NCBI GenBank assembly: GCA_015680685.1
Contig: MNCI01028261.1
Location: forward strand, 315,085 to 379,084
DNA length: 64,000 bases
Source of the DNA: Gnetum montanum
Lineage: Eukaryota; Streptophyta; Gnetopsida; Gnetales; Gnetaceae
Direction: 5' to 3'
Shown here: in pieces, positions 1 to 11,612 of the stretch
Position numbering within the stretch: position 1 is the first letter of the stretch
Layout of the letters: every line of letters begins with the position of its first letter
Notes under the pieces: model-generated
Database searches by the model: none
What the model saw: the letters and a program-made list of their open reading frames with translations, nothing else
What the model was told of the DNA's origin: nothing
Made by a program: the position numbers and the translations under genes

Positions 1-1130
1 ATGTGTTTGTAGTTTGGTAGGGTGATAAATGAGCAAGGACTTTAGAATAAGAGTTAAGTTTGAAAATAAGATCTACGTTGAGATGTCATGAGATCTATGT
101 AGAGATGTTGTTATGAAGGCTTCATAGCCAAAATATGAAAGCATGGACATGTACAAAGGCTACAAGCTAAATGAACATGCTCTAGGGATTGAAAAAAAGA
201 TAAATCAATGAGAGAAAGCCTTAGGAACTAAAGCTCAAAATTTGAGGAGACATTTCTAAGAAACAAAAGAAAGATGGACTAAGAGGAGTGCATTCATAGG
301 AAGATGTTTTCCAAAAATAGGAGATGTCTCTATTTGAAAGAAGACATCTCCCCAAAGATTTTCCATTTTGAAAGAAGACATTGCCCCAAAATTGAAGTTG
401 AATATAGAAAGATGTTCCAATCTTGAAGGAGATGTCAGCACTAGCCATTGGACAAATTCTGAGGTATTTTTGGAAACTCCAAGATTATAAGTAGATTACA
501 AACTCTTGGGAATAATGCAAGAATCATAAACATAAAAGCCATCATTGTCTATCTTATGTTGTTATACTTTAGTACTTGAATTATTACATCATTTATTTGA
601 TTAAGATTGAAACTATGCTTCATTGTCCAAGGATTTGTAATTTGAGTTACACTAATTCCTTGTGTTTCTTTTTCATTCTTTGTTACCCTATAGTGTTGAT
701 GTGATTCTTGCAAGAAGGAATCTGTATTGAGCTTGTTAGGATCCTACAAGATTAAGTGATTTTGTAGCATCAAAACACTCTGAAGAAAAGCTCAATTTTT
801 TAAAGGTTTTGAAATTCTTGAAATCACATTCTAAAAATAGTCCAAAGTAAAGATCAGAGCTTGTACAGGGTGTGGTGCCCTTCAAACCATAGTTTGAGCT
901 TGTTGGAACATTATAAGGTTGAGAAATTTTGTAGTGATGAAACTCTCTATAGTGGAGCTCAAATCTTGTAAAGGTTGTGGTGTCCTTTAAACCATAGTTT
1001 GGAGTTGTGCAAGGAATCTACCCTACAAGTGTGAACTACCCAAGTGGGGAAACCATGTAAATTTTGTGTTTAATTTGGTGGTGATAGCTTGATTTGATTG
1101 GGGAACTTATTCAACCCCCTTTCTAAGGTC
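1..1130 (+). repeat. Probable LTR remnant with AGATGTC-type boxes
   Basis: There is no coding sequence here. The stretch has LTR-like texture. Positions 280-440 hold several alternating copies of a box close to AGATGTCTCC and its complement. Positions 733-1003 hold an internal duplication, and about 1100-1130 holds a C-run of the kind found near the 3' end of many plant LTRs. No partner LTR, primer-binding site or target duplication was found, so the family and the ends are not defined. Similar boxes occur in the LTRs at 29.9-30.1 kb and 48.0-48.25 kb. Confidence 0.4.
733..1003 (+). repeat. Diverged direct duplication
   Basis: A block starting GAGCTTGTT at about 733 recurs at about 896. The phrase TGTGGTGCCCTTCAAACCAT at 871 recurs with two substitutions at 975, 104 bp later. 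The first block contains about 60 extra bases. This looks like an internal duplication inside an LTR-like sequence. Confidence 0.6.
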
Positions 1131-2726
1131 TTGATCCTCAAAATCATCCAAAATGAATTAATATATCATGAGTTACTTGCATATATTTGATCCTTGTCTA
1201 GAAACATAGATATTTTAATAGGGTTTAATTATAAGGTTGTATCTCAGGCTATAATATAGATATTTATATTGAAATTTAATATTTACTTATAGGCATATTA
1301 GTGTCCAAATCCAAGTAAAATCAAAAAAATATATTATATATAATAAGAGTTAAGATATGATCTTTACTAAATATTTGAAATCATGTCAAAATCTCATGTT
1401 TAAATGTATCTATTCATATATGCATATCTATAATGTATTTTGGTATAAAATTTCTATGATTCTCTACCAATGATGTTAGATTTCCAAAAAAGGAATACTT
1501 TTTAAAGTAATATCTATTATGATAGAGGTATGATCAATTTCCTCCCAATCACTCTTTTTGTTCTAGTTTCAAATTGTATAGATTTTTGTAATAATATCTT
1601 CTTTTGTATATTTGGGATTGCTTTGTATTTTTAATAATATATAGATACGTATGTTAGCTTTTAAAATGAGTTAGAAATATATGAGAAATTAATAGATATG
1701 TAATATTTATTGTATTTTCATCAATTAAGGATCTCATTATCTAGAATCTAGCTAAGCCACAACTTGAGAAGTGGGATTCTTGGTGAAGTGGATTGAGGGG
1801 ATGTGATTCTTCCTTTGATTATGATTTTTGATATTGTTATATTTTTTCCTTTGTTAATTATGGATATTTTCTTTCCATTTTATTTTCATCCATTATGATT
1901 TGTTTAATGGACTTGGGCTTGTAGTTGATTTTTGGATATTTTAACCATTTATGAACAAGTATTTTGTTAGGCTTCGTATAGTCATTTCGAGTATGCTTGA
2001 TTTTTGGAGAATTTGATTTCTTAAAATTGTAATATTACTATATACTTGGTTGATTTGGATTGTTGGACCCTTCAATTTTATTGAGACATATCAAATTTTG
2101 GATCTTTTGATTATTTCAAAACATGTCAAATTACTAGATCTTTTATCTAATTTAAGACATGTTGGATTGATGATCCTCTTGGTTGTTATTCATGAAAAAA
2201 TATTCCTTGAGTTTCTCCACCATAAAAATTTGGTTTTTCATCTTTGAATGATTTTTGGGTTGGATGATGCCATGCTTGGTTATTTTTGTGTGTTTAGATG
2301 ATGGAGCTAGGAATGAGTTTATGGACAATTGTAAATGGACTCCCTAGAGATGGTTTAATGATTAAACCCCACTATAGACTACATCAGTGTGGCTAACACT
2401 TCGAATCCCATCCTACAAAGAGGGTGATACATGGCTCATTAATCATTTTGATTTTTTTTCTAGAAAGCTAGATATGATGTCCTATAGAATGCCTCTAGCA
2501 TTGGTAGGTTTGGAAACCTTAGAGGTAAGGTCAGGTAGGATGCCTTAGGTTCATTAAAAATAATAATAAATCCATATGCATGGTAATTTGATATTTCATA
2601 TAGATATTTTTTTCTTTGGAAATTTAGATAAGTAAACATTATAACTTGATACACATTTGACACCAAATTTGTTATGTTCTAATATCCTTGTTTGTTATTT
2701 GTGGTTGATGGATGTATTGGACATAT
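1131..2726. other. AT-rich stretch with no recognisable gene
   Basis: Short ORFs here lack family motifs and plausible codon structure. Around 2050-2240 there are loose repeats of phrases such as GATCTTTTGATTATTTC, which may be decayed outliers of the minisatellite that follows. Nothing else is supported. Confidence 0.5.
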
Positions 2727-3010
2727 GTTTGGTAATGGACCCTTAGAATGATTTATTGGAAACTTAATTCCATGTTGGTGTATAAAAGTTTGGTATTAGA
2801 TCTTTTAAATGGTTTGTTGGATACTTGATTTCATATTTTGTGGAAAGATGTTTGGTATTGGATCTTTTGAATGATTTATTGGGTACTTGATTCCATGTTT
2901 GGTGGATAGATATTTGATAATAGCTTTTTGAATACTTGATTTCACATTTGATGAATAGATTTTGGTATTGGATCTTTTGAATGACTGGTTGAAAACTTAA
3001 TTTGAATTTT
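2727..3010 (+). repeat. Minisatellite, about 62-bp unit, five copies
   Basis: Units begin at about 2727, 2788, 2850, 2912 and 2961, each near GTTTGGTATTGGATCTTTTG, continuing through AATGATTTATTGG and an ACTTGATTCCATG phrase. Spacing is 61-62 bp except the fourth unit, which is shorter by about 12 bp. Identity between units is moderate, so the array is old. No ORF in it is credible. Confidence 0.8.
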
Positions 3011-4399
3011 TATGATCTTAGCTTCTTTAAGTGTTTGGATGCTTGGATTTTGTTTGCACTAACCTATTTCCAAGTCACCATGCCCTACCTAGCCCTCATG
3101 AGACTTATCCTTGATTCAACAAAAGGTGTGAAGGTTTCTCACTTAGCGAAAGTTGATGTTCTTATTTTATTTATAGGCTTCTAGAGCTAGAAAATAATGG
3201 AGTATATTTGGAACTTTTTTTGATTTTCAAATTACATGATGAAGTTATATTTAGTATTGAACTATATCTGCTAATCCATATATAGTTGTATATTAATTTG
3301 ATTCACATGCTTAATCATTGTTAAAATACCTTTACATGGATTATAGATTATGTATTAATGATGAGCACATATCATTTTAAAATATTATTATAATTCTCTA
3401 TGTAAGATGTATGTGTCGATAAATTTATAAAGTTTATGAATATCAATGCATTTGAAATTTCATATTAGTAGCCATTTAGATTTTAATGTTCATATATTCA
3501 TATACATTTATGTTTACCATTAAAAGAAGTAATTTATATACATTTATTTCTTCTTTATTTAATCTCATGCATATTCTTTTGGTAATTTCTTCACTATAAA
3601 TCTACTTTTGTTTTCTTCCACTATGATAGATTAATTCATTGTTACTAGTCTACCATGACTAATCTTTTATGAGGGATTTAACACCCAACATAATGCTCTC
3701 CAACCTAAGCTAGACAAAAGGGTGTTATAATATGGAGCCAAGAATGAACAATAATGACCACTACTAAAGATATCTATTTCAATATTAACACTTACCATAT
3801 CTAACCTATAAAGAGATTAAATAGAATTTCAACTAACGTTGCTACAGGAAGTATCATTCAAATGGGTAAATATGATCCACTTACTTTTTTTAGATATTGA
3901 GAGAAAATTTCTAAATAAAATGTAAAACAAAAAAACCATGCTTCAATTTTCCTATTCAATACAAAATCTATGTGGAAAATTTAATATTCTTGGGTATACT
4001 AATAATATATCAAGGAAAGCTCAAAATGCATCTTATGTTGAAATCTCTAAGCTAGTTCAAGCAAAGAAAAATCAAGTCGATAAAACAATAGAAACTAAAG
4101 CAATAGTAATATAAACATTGATAAATAATATAGAATTCACAAGAGTTAAGCAAGTACAACATAGTGCTTCTATGCCAATATCGAAACAAAGAAATTACAA
4201 CCTTGCAATGAGCCACTTGTAATAGTTATGGAAATTGTAAATTAGAGAATAAGAGAGATATTAAACATGTTCAAAGTCAAGAAAAATCAAAACCAATCTA
4301 CAATCTCAATAGATCCAGTTAGTAAAAAACTTTCTCTTCAATCCACTAGTGGAAACTAGGTCCAATAAATCTTAGAAAAAATTTCATCTTTTTAGGTCA
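3011..4399. other. AT-rich stretch with no recognisable gene
   Basis: No domain, RNA gene or terminal repeat is recognised. The last few hundred bases may be the decayed upstream part of the ghost reading frame that follows, but there I see only short open segments. Confidence 0.45.
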
Positions 4400-5950
4400 T
4401 GTTTAAATCAAGAGAAGATGCCATAGTGATGGTCATGCAACATAAAGATTAACAAAGAATTTTTGAACTCATCATTGGCCACACCAAGAAACCATTCAAT
4501 GTCCCTATCATGCTCACAACTAATTTCATTGGAATCAAGAATCCTCAATTAGTGGCTAAAACATTTGAAAAGAAACAATTATGATGGCTGAACAACATAA
4601 TGATGCATTGGATAGACTAGTCTAGACATTGCAAATCATGTGAGATCTTTTTGATATCCTTGAGGATATCATTATAGTATAGTCCAGGCTTATTTCTACA
4701 AAGGTAAGTTGGTTATAGAAAAAATTAAGATTGTAACATGCTAAGTTAGAGATCCAAAGGCTACAAGATGAAGTATCCAAAATTAGAATTTGAAGATAAG
4801 ATGTTGCTAATTATGAAGTACTAGAACATCTAAGAGAATTCAAAATAAAGTAGGAAAACCAACTCATGACCAAGAGACAACCATTAAAAATGAAAAGGAA
4901 AAAGGTGGCATGGGAAACATCAATTATAGATGCTAAAACATATGCATATGCAAAGAATATAATCACATTAAAAGACGAAATTAAGAGCCTTTCTACTAAC
5001 AAAAAGAGATTAACAAATGCAAAGGAGAAAAATAAAATGGAGAAGAGATTAATGTAGCTAGGGGAATAGTTTGTCTAAGTTAACCTTGAAGTAAAATAAT
5101 TGACAAGAAAGAATAGAATCTTATTAATGAAAGAAGTCTACACCATTAGATAGAAATATGCTATAGAGGTCAACACATGACAAAAAGGCCAAGACATATA
5201 AAAGACTCAAGGAATATTTTAGAGATCAAATGGAAATGAAGAAGTGAACAGAAAAGGGATGCAAATAGCAAAGGCTAAGATTAACTATGCTATGTCACAA
5301 TTACCAAATTGGTATAGTCCATCTTGAATAGTCTCACACTAGTCCACTAAAAGGATGAAGGATTTGTAGATTGAAGACATGATATAGTATATCAAGTTGG
5401 CTAACTTGGGATATTTCAACTTGGTCATGTTAACAATAGGGATACTTAGAAATAAATTAGAGAAGCAATTAGTAGTAATGTATTTGTTATAAGAAGTTCA
5501 AGGATAAGAAGAAATTGAAATAGAACCTTCATGTTGTTGATTCAAAACTCAAAGTAGTAAAGGTGAGTTATCATTATAAAAAATACATAGTTGCAAAATT
5601 GGCCAAGAGAATGAATGATTATCAATATTTATGAAAAGTGACCAAGACCTTTGAGATTAGAGAAACTAGTTTGTTACATGGTATGTCAAGGAAAATGAAC
5701 TATTTTCATAGTTGGGATATCCTTAGAAAATAGCTACAATATAGAACCTTATAAACTTGGCATAGAAGATTAATGATCCAAGGTCAAATGTGAAAAAGCT
5801 AAGAGCTCTACTCAGGTATTTCAACATGAAGAAGTTGATTATATTAAGAAAGCAACATGAGCAACCACTAATGCAACAAGAGGAATCACCACCAGGAATT
5901 ATATGAAGACTTGCATTGGTAGTTTTATCAAAGTTTCATCATGGTTAGCC
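4400..5950 (+). pseudogene. Decayed coiled-coil ORF, probably retroelement gag-like
   Basis: I do not recognise the family. One frame, entered by the ATG at 4584, runs to about 5945 with no net frameshift that I can find, although it has roughly twenty nonsense codons. Between the stops the composition is protein-like: charged, rich in Lys, Glu, Leu and Asn, with heptad-like stretches near 4740-4800 and 4866-5055. A further open segment (about 4420-4580) joins upstream in another frame. A candidate polypurine tract and LTR start follow at 6151-6160, so the simplest reading is a retroelement ORF ending just before its 3' LTR. No zinc knuckle, protease or RT motif is visible. Confidence 0.4.
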
Positions 5951-6150
5951 CATTTTTTTCTATTTTTAGTATTTGTATCTAATCATTTTTTGACATGATA
6001 TTTTATAATTCACTCAAACAAAGATGAAGCCCTCAAAGTTAGTCAGTAGTTAATATTTGTAAGTAGTATGTTTTTGTATGTATATGATTTCACATTTTTA
6101 TGACTCTATTATTATTTTATTTTAACTTGAAGATGAGTTTTTGGTTAATA

Positions 6151-6420
6151 ATGGGAGTATGATAAATTGTGAATATTCAAAAAACATATGATATCATAGC
6201 ATAACCTATAATGTCATAGATGTGATGTAGTGGATCTCAGCTATGCTTATAAATACAAGCCCACCATCATGTCAAAGTTAACTTTCATTCACCTCTTAGT
6301 CAGATTCTTACATTTTATTGTGTTAAAGTTAGAGTTAGTTATGAGTGCTTACAATATGATTGTAATCAATTATACGATATCTTTATTCAAGTGGAATATA
6401 CTTAAAATATAATTCATAAC
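6151..6420 (+). mobile_element. Candidate polypurine tract and start of an LTR
   Basis: ATGGGAGTA at 6151-6159 is immediately followed by TGATAAATTG, the layout of a polypurine tract followed by an LTR 5' end. TATAAATA at 6248-6255 could be the LTR promoter. The gag-only element at 40-46 kb has the same arrangement (GGGGGTA, then TGATGAATC, then TATAAATA about 112 bp in). The LTR 3' end and its 5' partner were not found. Confidence 0.45.
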
Positions 6421-7422
6421 CAACAGTAAAGATTGAAATTATTTATAAATAATATAACATATCACATAGAATAGATTTAATTTTTATTTTCATTTTATAT
6501 TATGAATGTAATTTACATTTACAACATTTTTTAGTTATTTGAAGGGATAATTATGATTGATTTTGAGTGCAAAATCATAATCATCTAATAACCCAGTAAT
6601 GACATTACTTGATTTACTTAATAGCAAGTCATTTTGTAATGCTAGTGGTGGTTATACTAGCCTAGGGCATGTGCAATAGATTAAGACCAGCTACTTATTA
6701 TCATTAGGATAGTTAGCATTTCATTTCTCTTATATTTTAGGTAATAGAATTTAAATTCAATATACCATGTTTTGCTTTAGCAAATCAACATCATTTGATC
6801 ATATGCCTTATCAATAGTTAAACCATACATCTTAATTCTCATTAACTCTAGTAAGAAGATAATGATCATGAACATAACATCAACATGCTAGTGTGTGTAT
6901 TATATCATTTACATATTACAATCTAGTCACATGCATATGCTTGTGAATTGTATGGTTGGACATTGGAAACTTGCATTGCTAATTACCAAAAAATAATTTT
7001 TTTATACAATGACCATAAATGACTTTCTACAATAAACTTTTCTAGCTTCACATTCACAATGACTATAGTTCGTTGTGAATGATGAAAGTTTATGGCGTAA
7101 AAATTATTTATTTTAATTCATATTATAGGGACTAATCACCACTACTAATTAACAAATTTAATTCATTACAACTTTACAATGGCTAAAACTCATTCTAATT
7201 ATTCAAAAGTATATTATGGATAAATAATTTATTTTTGGATTGTACTATAATAGAGAATAATTATTATAGATAACAAAAAATTTAAACAATTAAAAATTTG
7301 GAACTAATAAAGTTCATTCAAAATATAGGAAGCATACCTACAAGACTAGGCTTAGTTCATTTAACATTTTCAAATTGCCTTTATTTATTAAATTTTTTAA
7401 AGGGAAAGAGTAAAATTATTTT
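6421..7422. other. AT-rich stretch, possible DNA-transposon debris only
   Basis: No gene is seen. Around 7010-7130 a phrase of the form ACAATGACTATAGTTCGTTGTGAATGATG recalls short inverted motifs near the ends of decayed plant DNA transposons, but no terminal repeat pair could be delimited. Confidence 0.3.
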
Positions 7423-7662
7423 AGTCGAGAGGCTAACTTGTCTCATTTTGGCTGAGAAGCCAACTCGTCTCATAGGATAGGGAGGGAGGGGGGAGTGGAT
7501 TTATCACCCTCCAAGTAATGCCCTCCACATCATGTGCCATGTAAGATTCCACAAAATGGAAAAAAACATAAATCAAAGAGCCACACCTTTTTGTATTCCC
7601 ATTGCGTAGAATGTGAACCAAAGAGCCATAAATTTTTGTATTCTCACCACACACATAAAAAT
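7423..7662 (+). repeat. Two small direct duplications
   Basis: GTCGAGAGGCTAACTTGTCTCAT at 7423-7445 is followed at once by a diverged copy ending CCAACTCGTCTCAT. Then CAAAGAGCCACACCTTTTTG at 7574 is repeated in diverged form at 7619, about 45 bp later. The second unit resembles phrases in the 10.2-10.7 kb tandem array (AAAGAGCCAC, TTTGTATTCC), which suggests one dispersed repeat family. Confidence 0.5.
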
Positions 7663-7751
7663 GCCAAACACAACCAAATGTAGAATGGGAATGAGAATTT
7701 CATTTCCATTTTGTCTCTATCTCTATCTACAACTGCTACTGTAAGCCACCT

Positions 7752-8578
7752 AGCCCAACTGAACCAACTTCAATGATGCCAGCTTTGAAGCTCCGCTGGA
7801 GCACTGGAAAGGCACCTACAATGGTGGTCCATGCTTCAACTACAATAACAAACTCATCGGCATGTGCTTCTTTAACCAAGGAAATAATAAGGTAGTAGGC
7901 CAATCTGCCCTTGCTGCATCCTCGCTCAACACCGAGGGCCACGACATGCACACATCATCAACAATTGCTGGCAATGCCATGGTCAACATCAGCATGCTTA
8001 GCTATGCCAACGACACTACCTACGACATGGATTTGCTTGCATGGATCACCATCTACAAGGTCTAGTGGGACTATGGCTACTTTAGCTCCAACATCCTTGT
8101 GGCAATGGATGCCACTCTATCCGACGACATTGACATGCTTTCACTCTTGCTTGGTGAGAACCCATAGTAGTACTACACCAACAACATCATCATCGGTGCC
8201 TTCACCACTATAGTCCACTATCACGTCTTTGTTGCTTGCTCGACTGGAAACTCCAGACACAACACTATCATCACCTCAAATCTTGTGCCCTAGATCATGA
8301 CCATCATTGCTAGCACCCTTGACCATGGCCTCTCAACCATCACGGTGCTCATCAATGGTAGTGAGTATGTCAGAACCTCACTCTACTCTGGGAAACTACT
8401 ATTGGAAGATCCAAATCTCACACTCATCTATGCTAGAAACACCAACCTCGATGGCAAAAAAAATGTGAACTTCTACACCTATGATAGCTTGGACCTCAAA
8501 GGTAGAGGAGGTGTGAATCATAATACAATTTTTGTTATAATAGTTAAAAGATATCTTCATTTAGGTTTTTTTTTATAA
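7752..8578 (+). pseudogene. Subtilisin-like serine protease (S8 subtilase) pseudogene
   Basis: The frame containing ATG 7862 is collinear with plant subtilases from just after the catalytic Asp to the start of the region following the oxyanion Asn. Visible landmarks, in order: a W-K-G-T segment (about 7803), a K-L-I-G segment, the His motif as EGHDMHT (family DGHGTHT) near 7938, a YKV..W segment, FSSNILVAMD, an IGAF segment, and the oxyanion motif as CSTGNS (family SAGNSGP). Then follow P-stop-I (family P-W-I), STLD and SLYSGK. Stops interrupt the frame near 8063, 8167 and 8292, but I see no frameshift from 7780 to 8578. The catalytic Ser region, the propeptide and the signal peptide are absent. 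It is clearly GC-richer than its surroundings, as expected of a former gene. Confidence 0.85.
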
Positions 8579-9640
8579 AATTTATATATGAATTAGGCCA
8601 ATATGTTTCTTGAGTAGCTTTATTTGAATGTATGTTTTAAGCATAAAACTTTGCAGTTAGGGGGAGGATGAGGGATATAGCTAGAGACATTTGAGGAAGG
8701 ATAGTAATGGCTACATTTGAAGTTGCAGCCTGAAGGGAAGGGTCTTCTAAAGTTTTTGTGTCAACAATAGCCTTTGGTTATTGGAATCTCTTTCTAAAAA
8801 CAAAATTTTTGCCAGTCTTTTTATGTGTATTTTTGTTAATTTTTTGTATTGAATTATAATGTGTTGAACATTACATTTTGATGATTTTGTGCAATTTTCA
8901 TAGTTCACTTCAAGATGAGCTCTTCTATCATCAATACTTAGCATGATTTCCTATACATTTGCATTTCCAATGCAAAAATATTCCAAAGTTTGGTTCTATT
9001 CTTTCTTCAATGCTTTCTAGAGTGGTTTTCTAAAATTGTAATTTTCTACTGCTATCTTGAGTAATCTTCTTTTGCTACACCCTTTTTCAATGTAAAGGAA
9101 CATTTGTAAGTTCATGTTTTCATTATCTCTTTGTATATTTTATGTAGGTTTTATCATTTCTATGGCTGTGCTTTGAAATTTAGTAGTTACCATGGAGTAG
9201 ATGCATTTAGTTGTTACGATTATGACTCCTTTTTTATTTGCAATATGAATTTTAATAAAATGCAAAAGCATTAGAATTTTTGCTAGCACATGAAAATTAT
9301 TAGCCAATTTGAAATGTTGACCTAACTTTGGTTATAATTTTAATAATTTTTCATACTTTTGGGAGGACTTAAACAGTTCAAATTTGATAATTTCTTCTTA
9401 CCTTCTCACATGCAGTGAGGCCTTTTCTTTATGTATATATTTTTTGATTGATGGAATCTAATGGTTGATATGGCTGTTAACCTGGTAAATTTTAAAAACA
9501 AGAACTTTTTCACCTTTGGTAGCCTAGACCCTAGGAAGATCTCCAGTAAGATTATGCTGTGATGATCCTAGCCAATGCTGAGGAAAATGGCGACAAGCTC
9601 TCCATCAATGCACATGTCTTGCCATAATCATAAATAACCA
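8579..9640. other. No recognisable gene
   Basis: AT-rich sequence follows the subtilase pseudogene. I cannot extend the protease homology into it. Small ORFs are unsupported. Confidence 0.5.
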
Positions 9641-10090
9641 ATTATTTATAAATCTCCCCTAGCCAAAGAGCCACTGCAAGGGAGCCAATGATTATATTTA
9701 TCTCAGTTATTTATAATCTCGATTATATATAATGATTATAAACACTTCATCATAAATAAATTTAGTTATTTATAATCATTTCATTATATATATCTTATGG
9801 ATAATGCTAACTGAGATATAATCATTATGGGTTAGCATTATGAATGAATAAATAATATCTTTAATATTATGGATTATGAGTAATATTTCATCATATCTTA
9901 GCTTTATTTATTATGAAATGTTTACCATTCGAATGAATCATATAATCCATAATATCTAAAATTATAATTATGGACTATTTCTCTAATTATAATAATCTCA
10001 TAACATTTATTGGATTCCACAATAATTATAATATAATAATTATGAATGAGGTGTTAGCATCATTTATATATTATCCATTGTAACAATAAT
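9641..10090. repeat. AT-rich low-complexity stretch
   Basis: Repeated TAATCATTAT, ATTTATAATC and TATAATAATT phrases alternate in both orientations. A GCCAAAGAGCCACTGCAAGG phrase at about 9662 matches the unit of the tandem array starting near 10200, suggesting an outlying copy. Confidence 0.6.
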
Positions 10091-10199
10091 GTCAATATAC
10101 AAAAGGCCGTGATATAATAATAACATTATTTATACATTTTTAATGTGATTATTTATATCTCCACAAACAAATATGCATTACAAATATATGTTGCAGTGC

Positions 10200-10740
10200 C
10201 AATTTAGTTTGATCTCTTTGTATTCCCTCATGCGCATGCACCACATGCATGGGAGCTAAAGAATCACTGCAAGGGAGTTGAATTTCTACTTGATTAATGT
10301 CCCCTACCCCTGAGCTTCCCATTCGTCTCTTTGTAATCCTTCACATGCACACACCATATGCAAGGGAGCCAAAGAGTCATTGTAGGGGAGTCGAATCTTT
10401 ATTCAATTGATGCCACCTGATCCTTGGGCTCCCCATTCATCTCTTCGTATTCCCTCACATGTAGGGATTGACATGGATAATAATGAATATTTATTATTAT
10501 AAATGGTGGGTAATATTGAACATTTATTATTATTATAAATGATGATGGTTATGATTATAGTAATAATGAATATTTATTATTATTATAAATGGTGACACCT
10601 CCTAACCCTTGGGTTCCCCATTCATCTCTTCATATTCCCTCACGTGTAGGGCCTGACATGGGTAATAATGAATATTTATTATTATAAATTGTGGGTAATA
10701 TTGAATATTTATTATTATTATAAATGGTGATGATTATGGT
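10200..10740 (+). repeat. Complex tandem array (CTCTTTGTATTCCCTCA unit)
   Basis: A phrase near CATCTCTTCGTATTCCCTCA recurs at about 10213, 10322, 10436 and 10621. The last two units are 185 bp apart and share a long AT-rich spacer made of GAATATTTATTATTATAAAT repeats. The first two carry instead a CATGCAAGGGAGCCAAAGAG segment. The array therefore mixes an older short unit and a newer, longer unit. No coding potential is credible. Confidence 0.75.
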
Positions 10741-11177
10741 TACAGTGACGGTTACGATCATGGCAATGGTTAAAGTGATGACAGTTACGTTTGTTGCATC
10801 ATCTAGAGTCAAGACCATTGATTCTTTAAAGATTCATCCTCCTTTTCATGTGCAAATATATAGAAAAATTTTAGATGCTAAACATATCCAAAGTAAAATT
10901 GCACAAGAATTTTATTTTGCTCAGTTGGAGAATTAGGCATATTGAGTTCACACTTATCATTGTATTTTGCCTTTTGCTCAATCCTATTATATAGCTCTAT
11001 AATGTTTGTTGCAATAATTGTGCAATGTATTCCTTCATCAACATATACAAAATATATAAACTCTTATTTTAACCAATTTATGTTTACCAATATATATAAT
11101 TTGGAATGCAAATAGTGATGATAACTTAAAAAATAATTAAATAATTAAATTCTACTCATAGCCCATAAAACCGCTCC

Positions 11178-11612
11178 ACTAGCTTATATATATATATACA
11201 TATAAATTGGCCGAGATGATTTTAAAAAAATGATATTAACCAAGCCCGACTACTGGATCAGGTAACAAGATAACTAAAAATGGAATCATTCACCCCTCCT
11301 CTATTTCTCTACCTCTTACCCAATTTAGTTTTACCCTCTCGGTCAAGTTTGCTCTTTCTTTGTTTGTTCATGGCATTTTTTAGCATTATTTATGCAAGAT
11401 ATTTATTTCTCAAAAATGCCATGAATAAACAAAGAAAGAGCAAACTTGACCAAGAGGGTAAAACTAAATTGGGTAAGTGGTAGAGAAATAGAGGAGGGGT
11501 GACTAATTCTATTTTTAGTTATGTTGTTATCTCATCCAGTAGTCGGGCTTCGTTAACATCATTTTTTCTTAAAATCATCTCATCCTATATATATATATAT
11601 ATCTAAGCTAGT
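11178..11612. mobile_element. Long inverted-repeat (foldback/MITE-like) element
   Basis: The left arm (about 11209-11381) and right arm (about 11411-11585) are reverse complements over about 175 bp with only scattered mismatches, separated by about 29 bp. The complementarity continues outward through TA-rich tracts to ACTAGCTTA at 11178 and TAAGCTAGT ending at 11612. A transcript would fold into a single long hairpin. The two small ORFs across it arise from the palindrome. No clear target duplication is visible. Alternatives are a local inverted duplication or a young hairpin small-RNA locus. Confidence 0.8.

Noticed and set aside
7911-8213. 100-codon Ser/Thr/Pro-rich ORF
   Set aside because: A shadow frame of the subtilase pseudogene, which explains the region better in the phase of ATG 7862.
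10630-10936. Overlapping Thr/Val/Ile-rich ORFs on both strands
   Set aside because: They derive from GT/AT-rich low-complexity sequence. The overlap on both strands and the lack of motifs argue against coding.
11280-11483. 67-codon ORF across the hairpin
   Set aside because: It is formed by the inverted repeat itself. It has no family match and the two halves are reverse complements.
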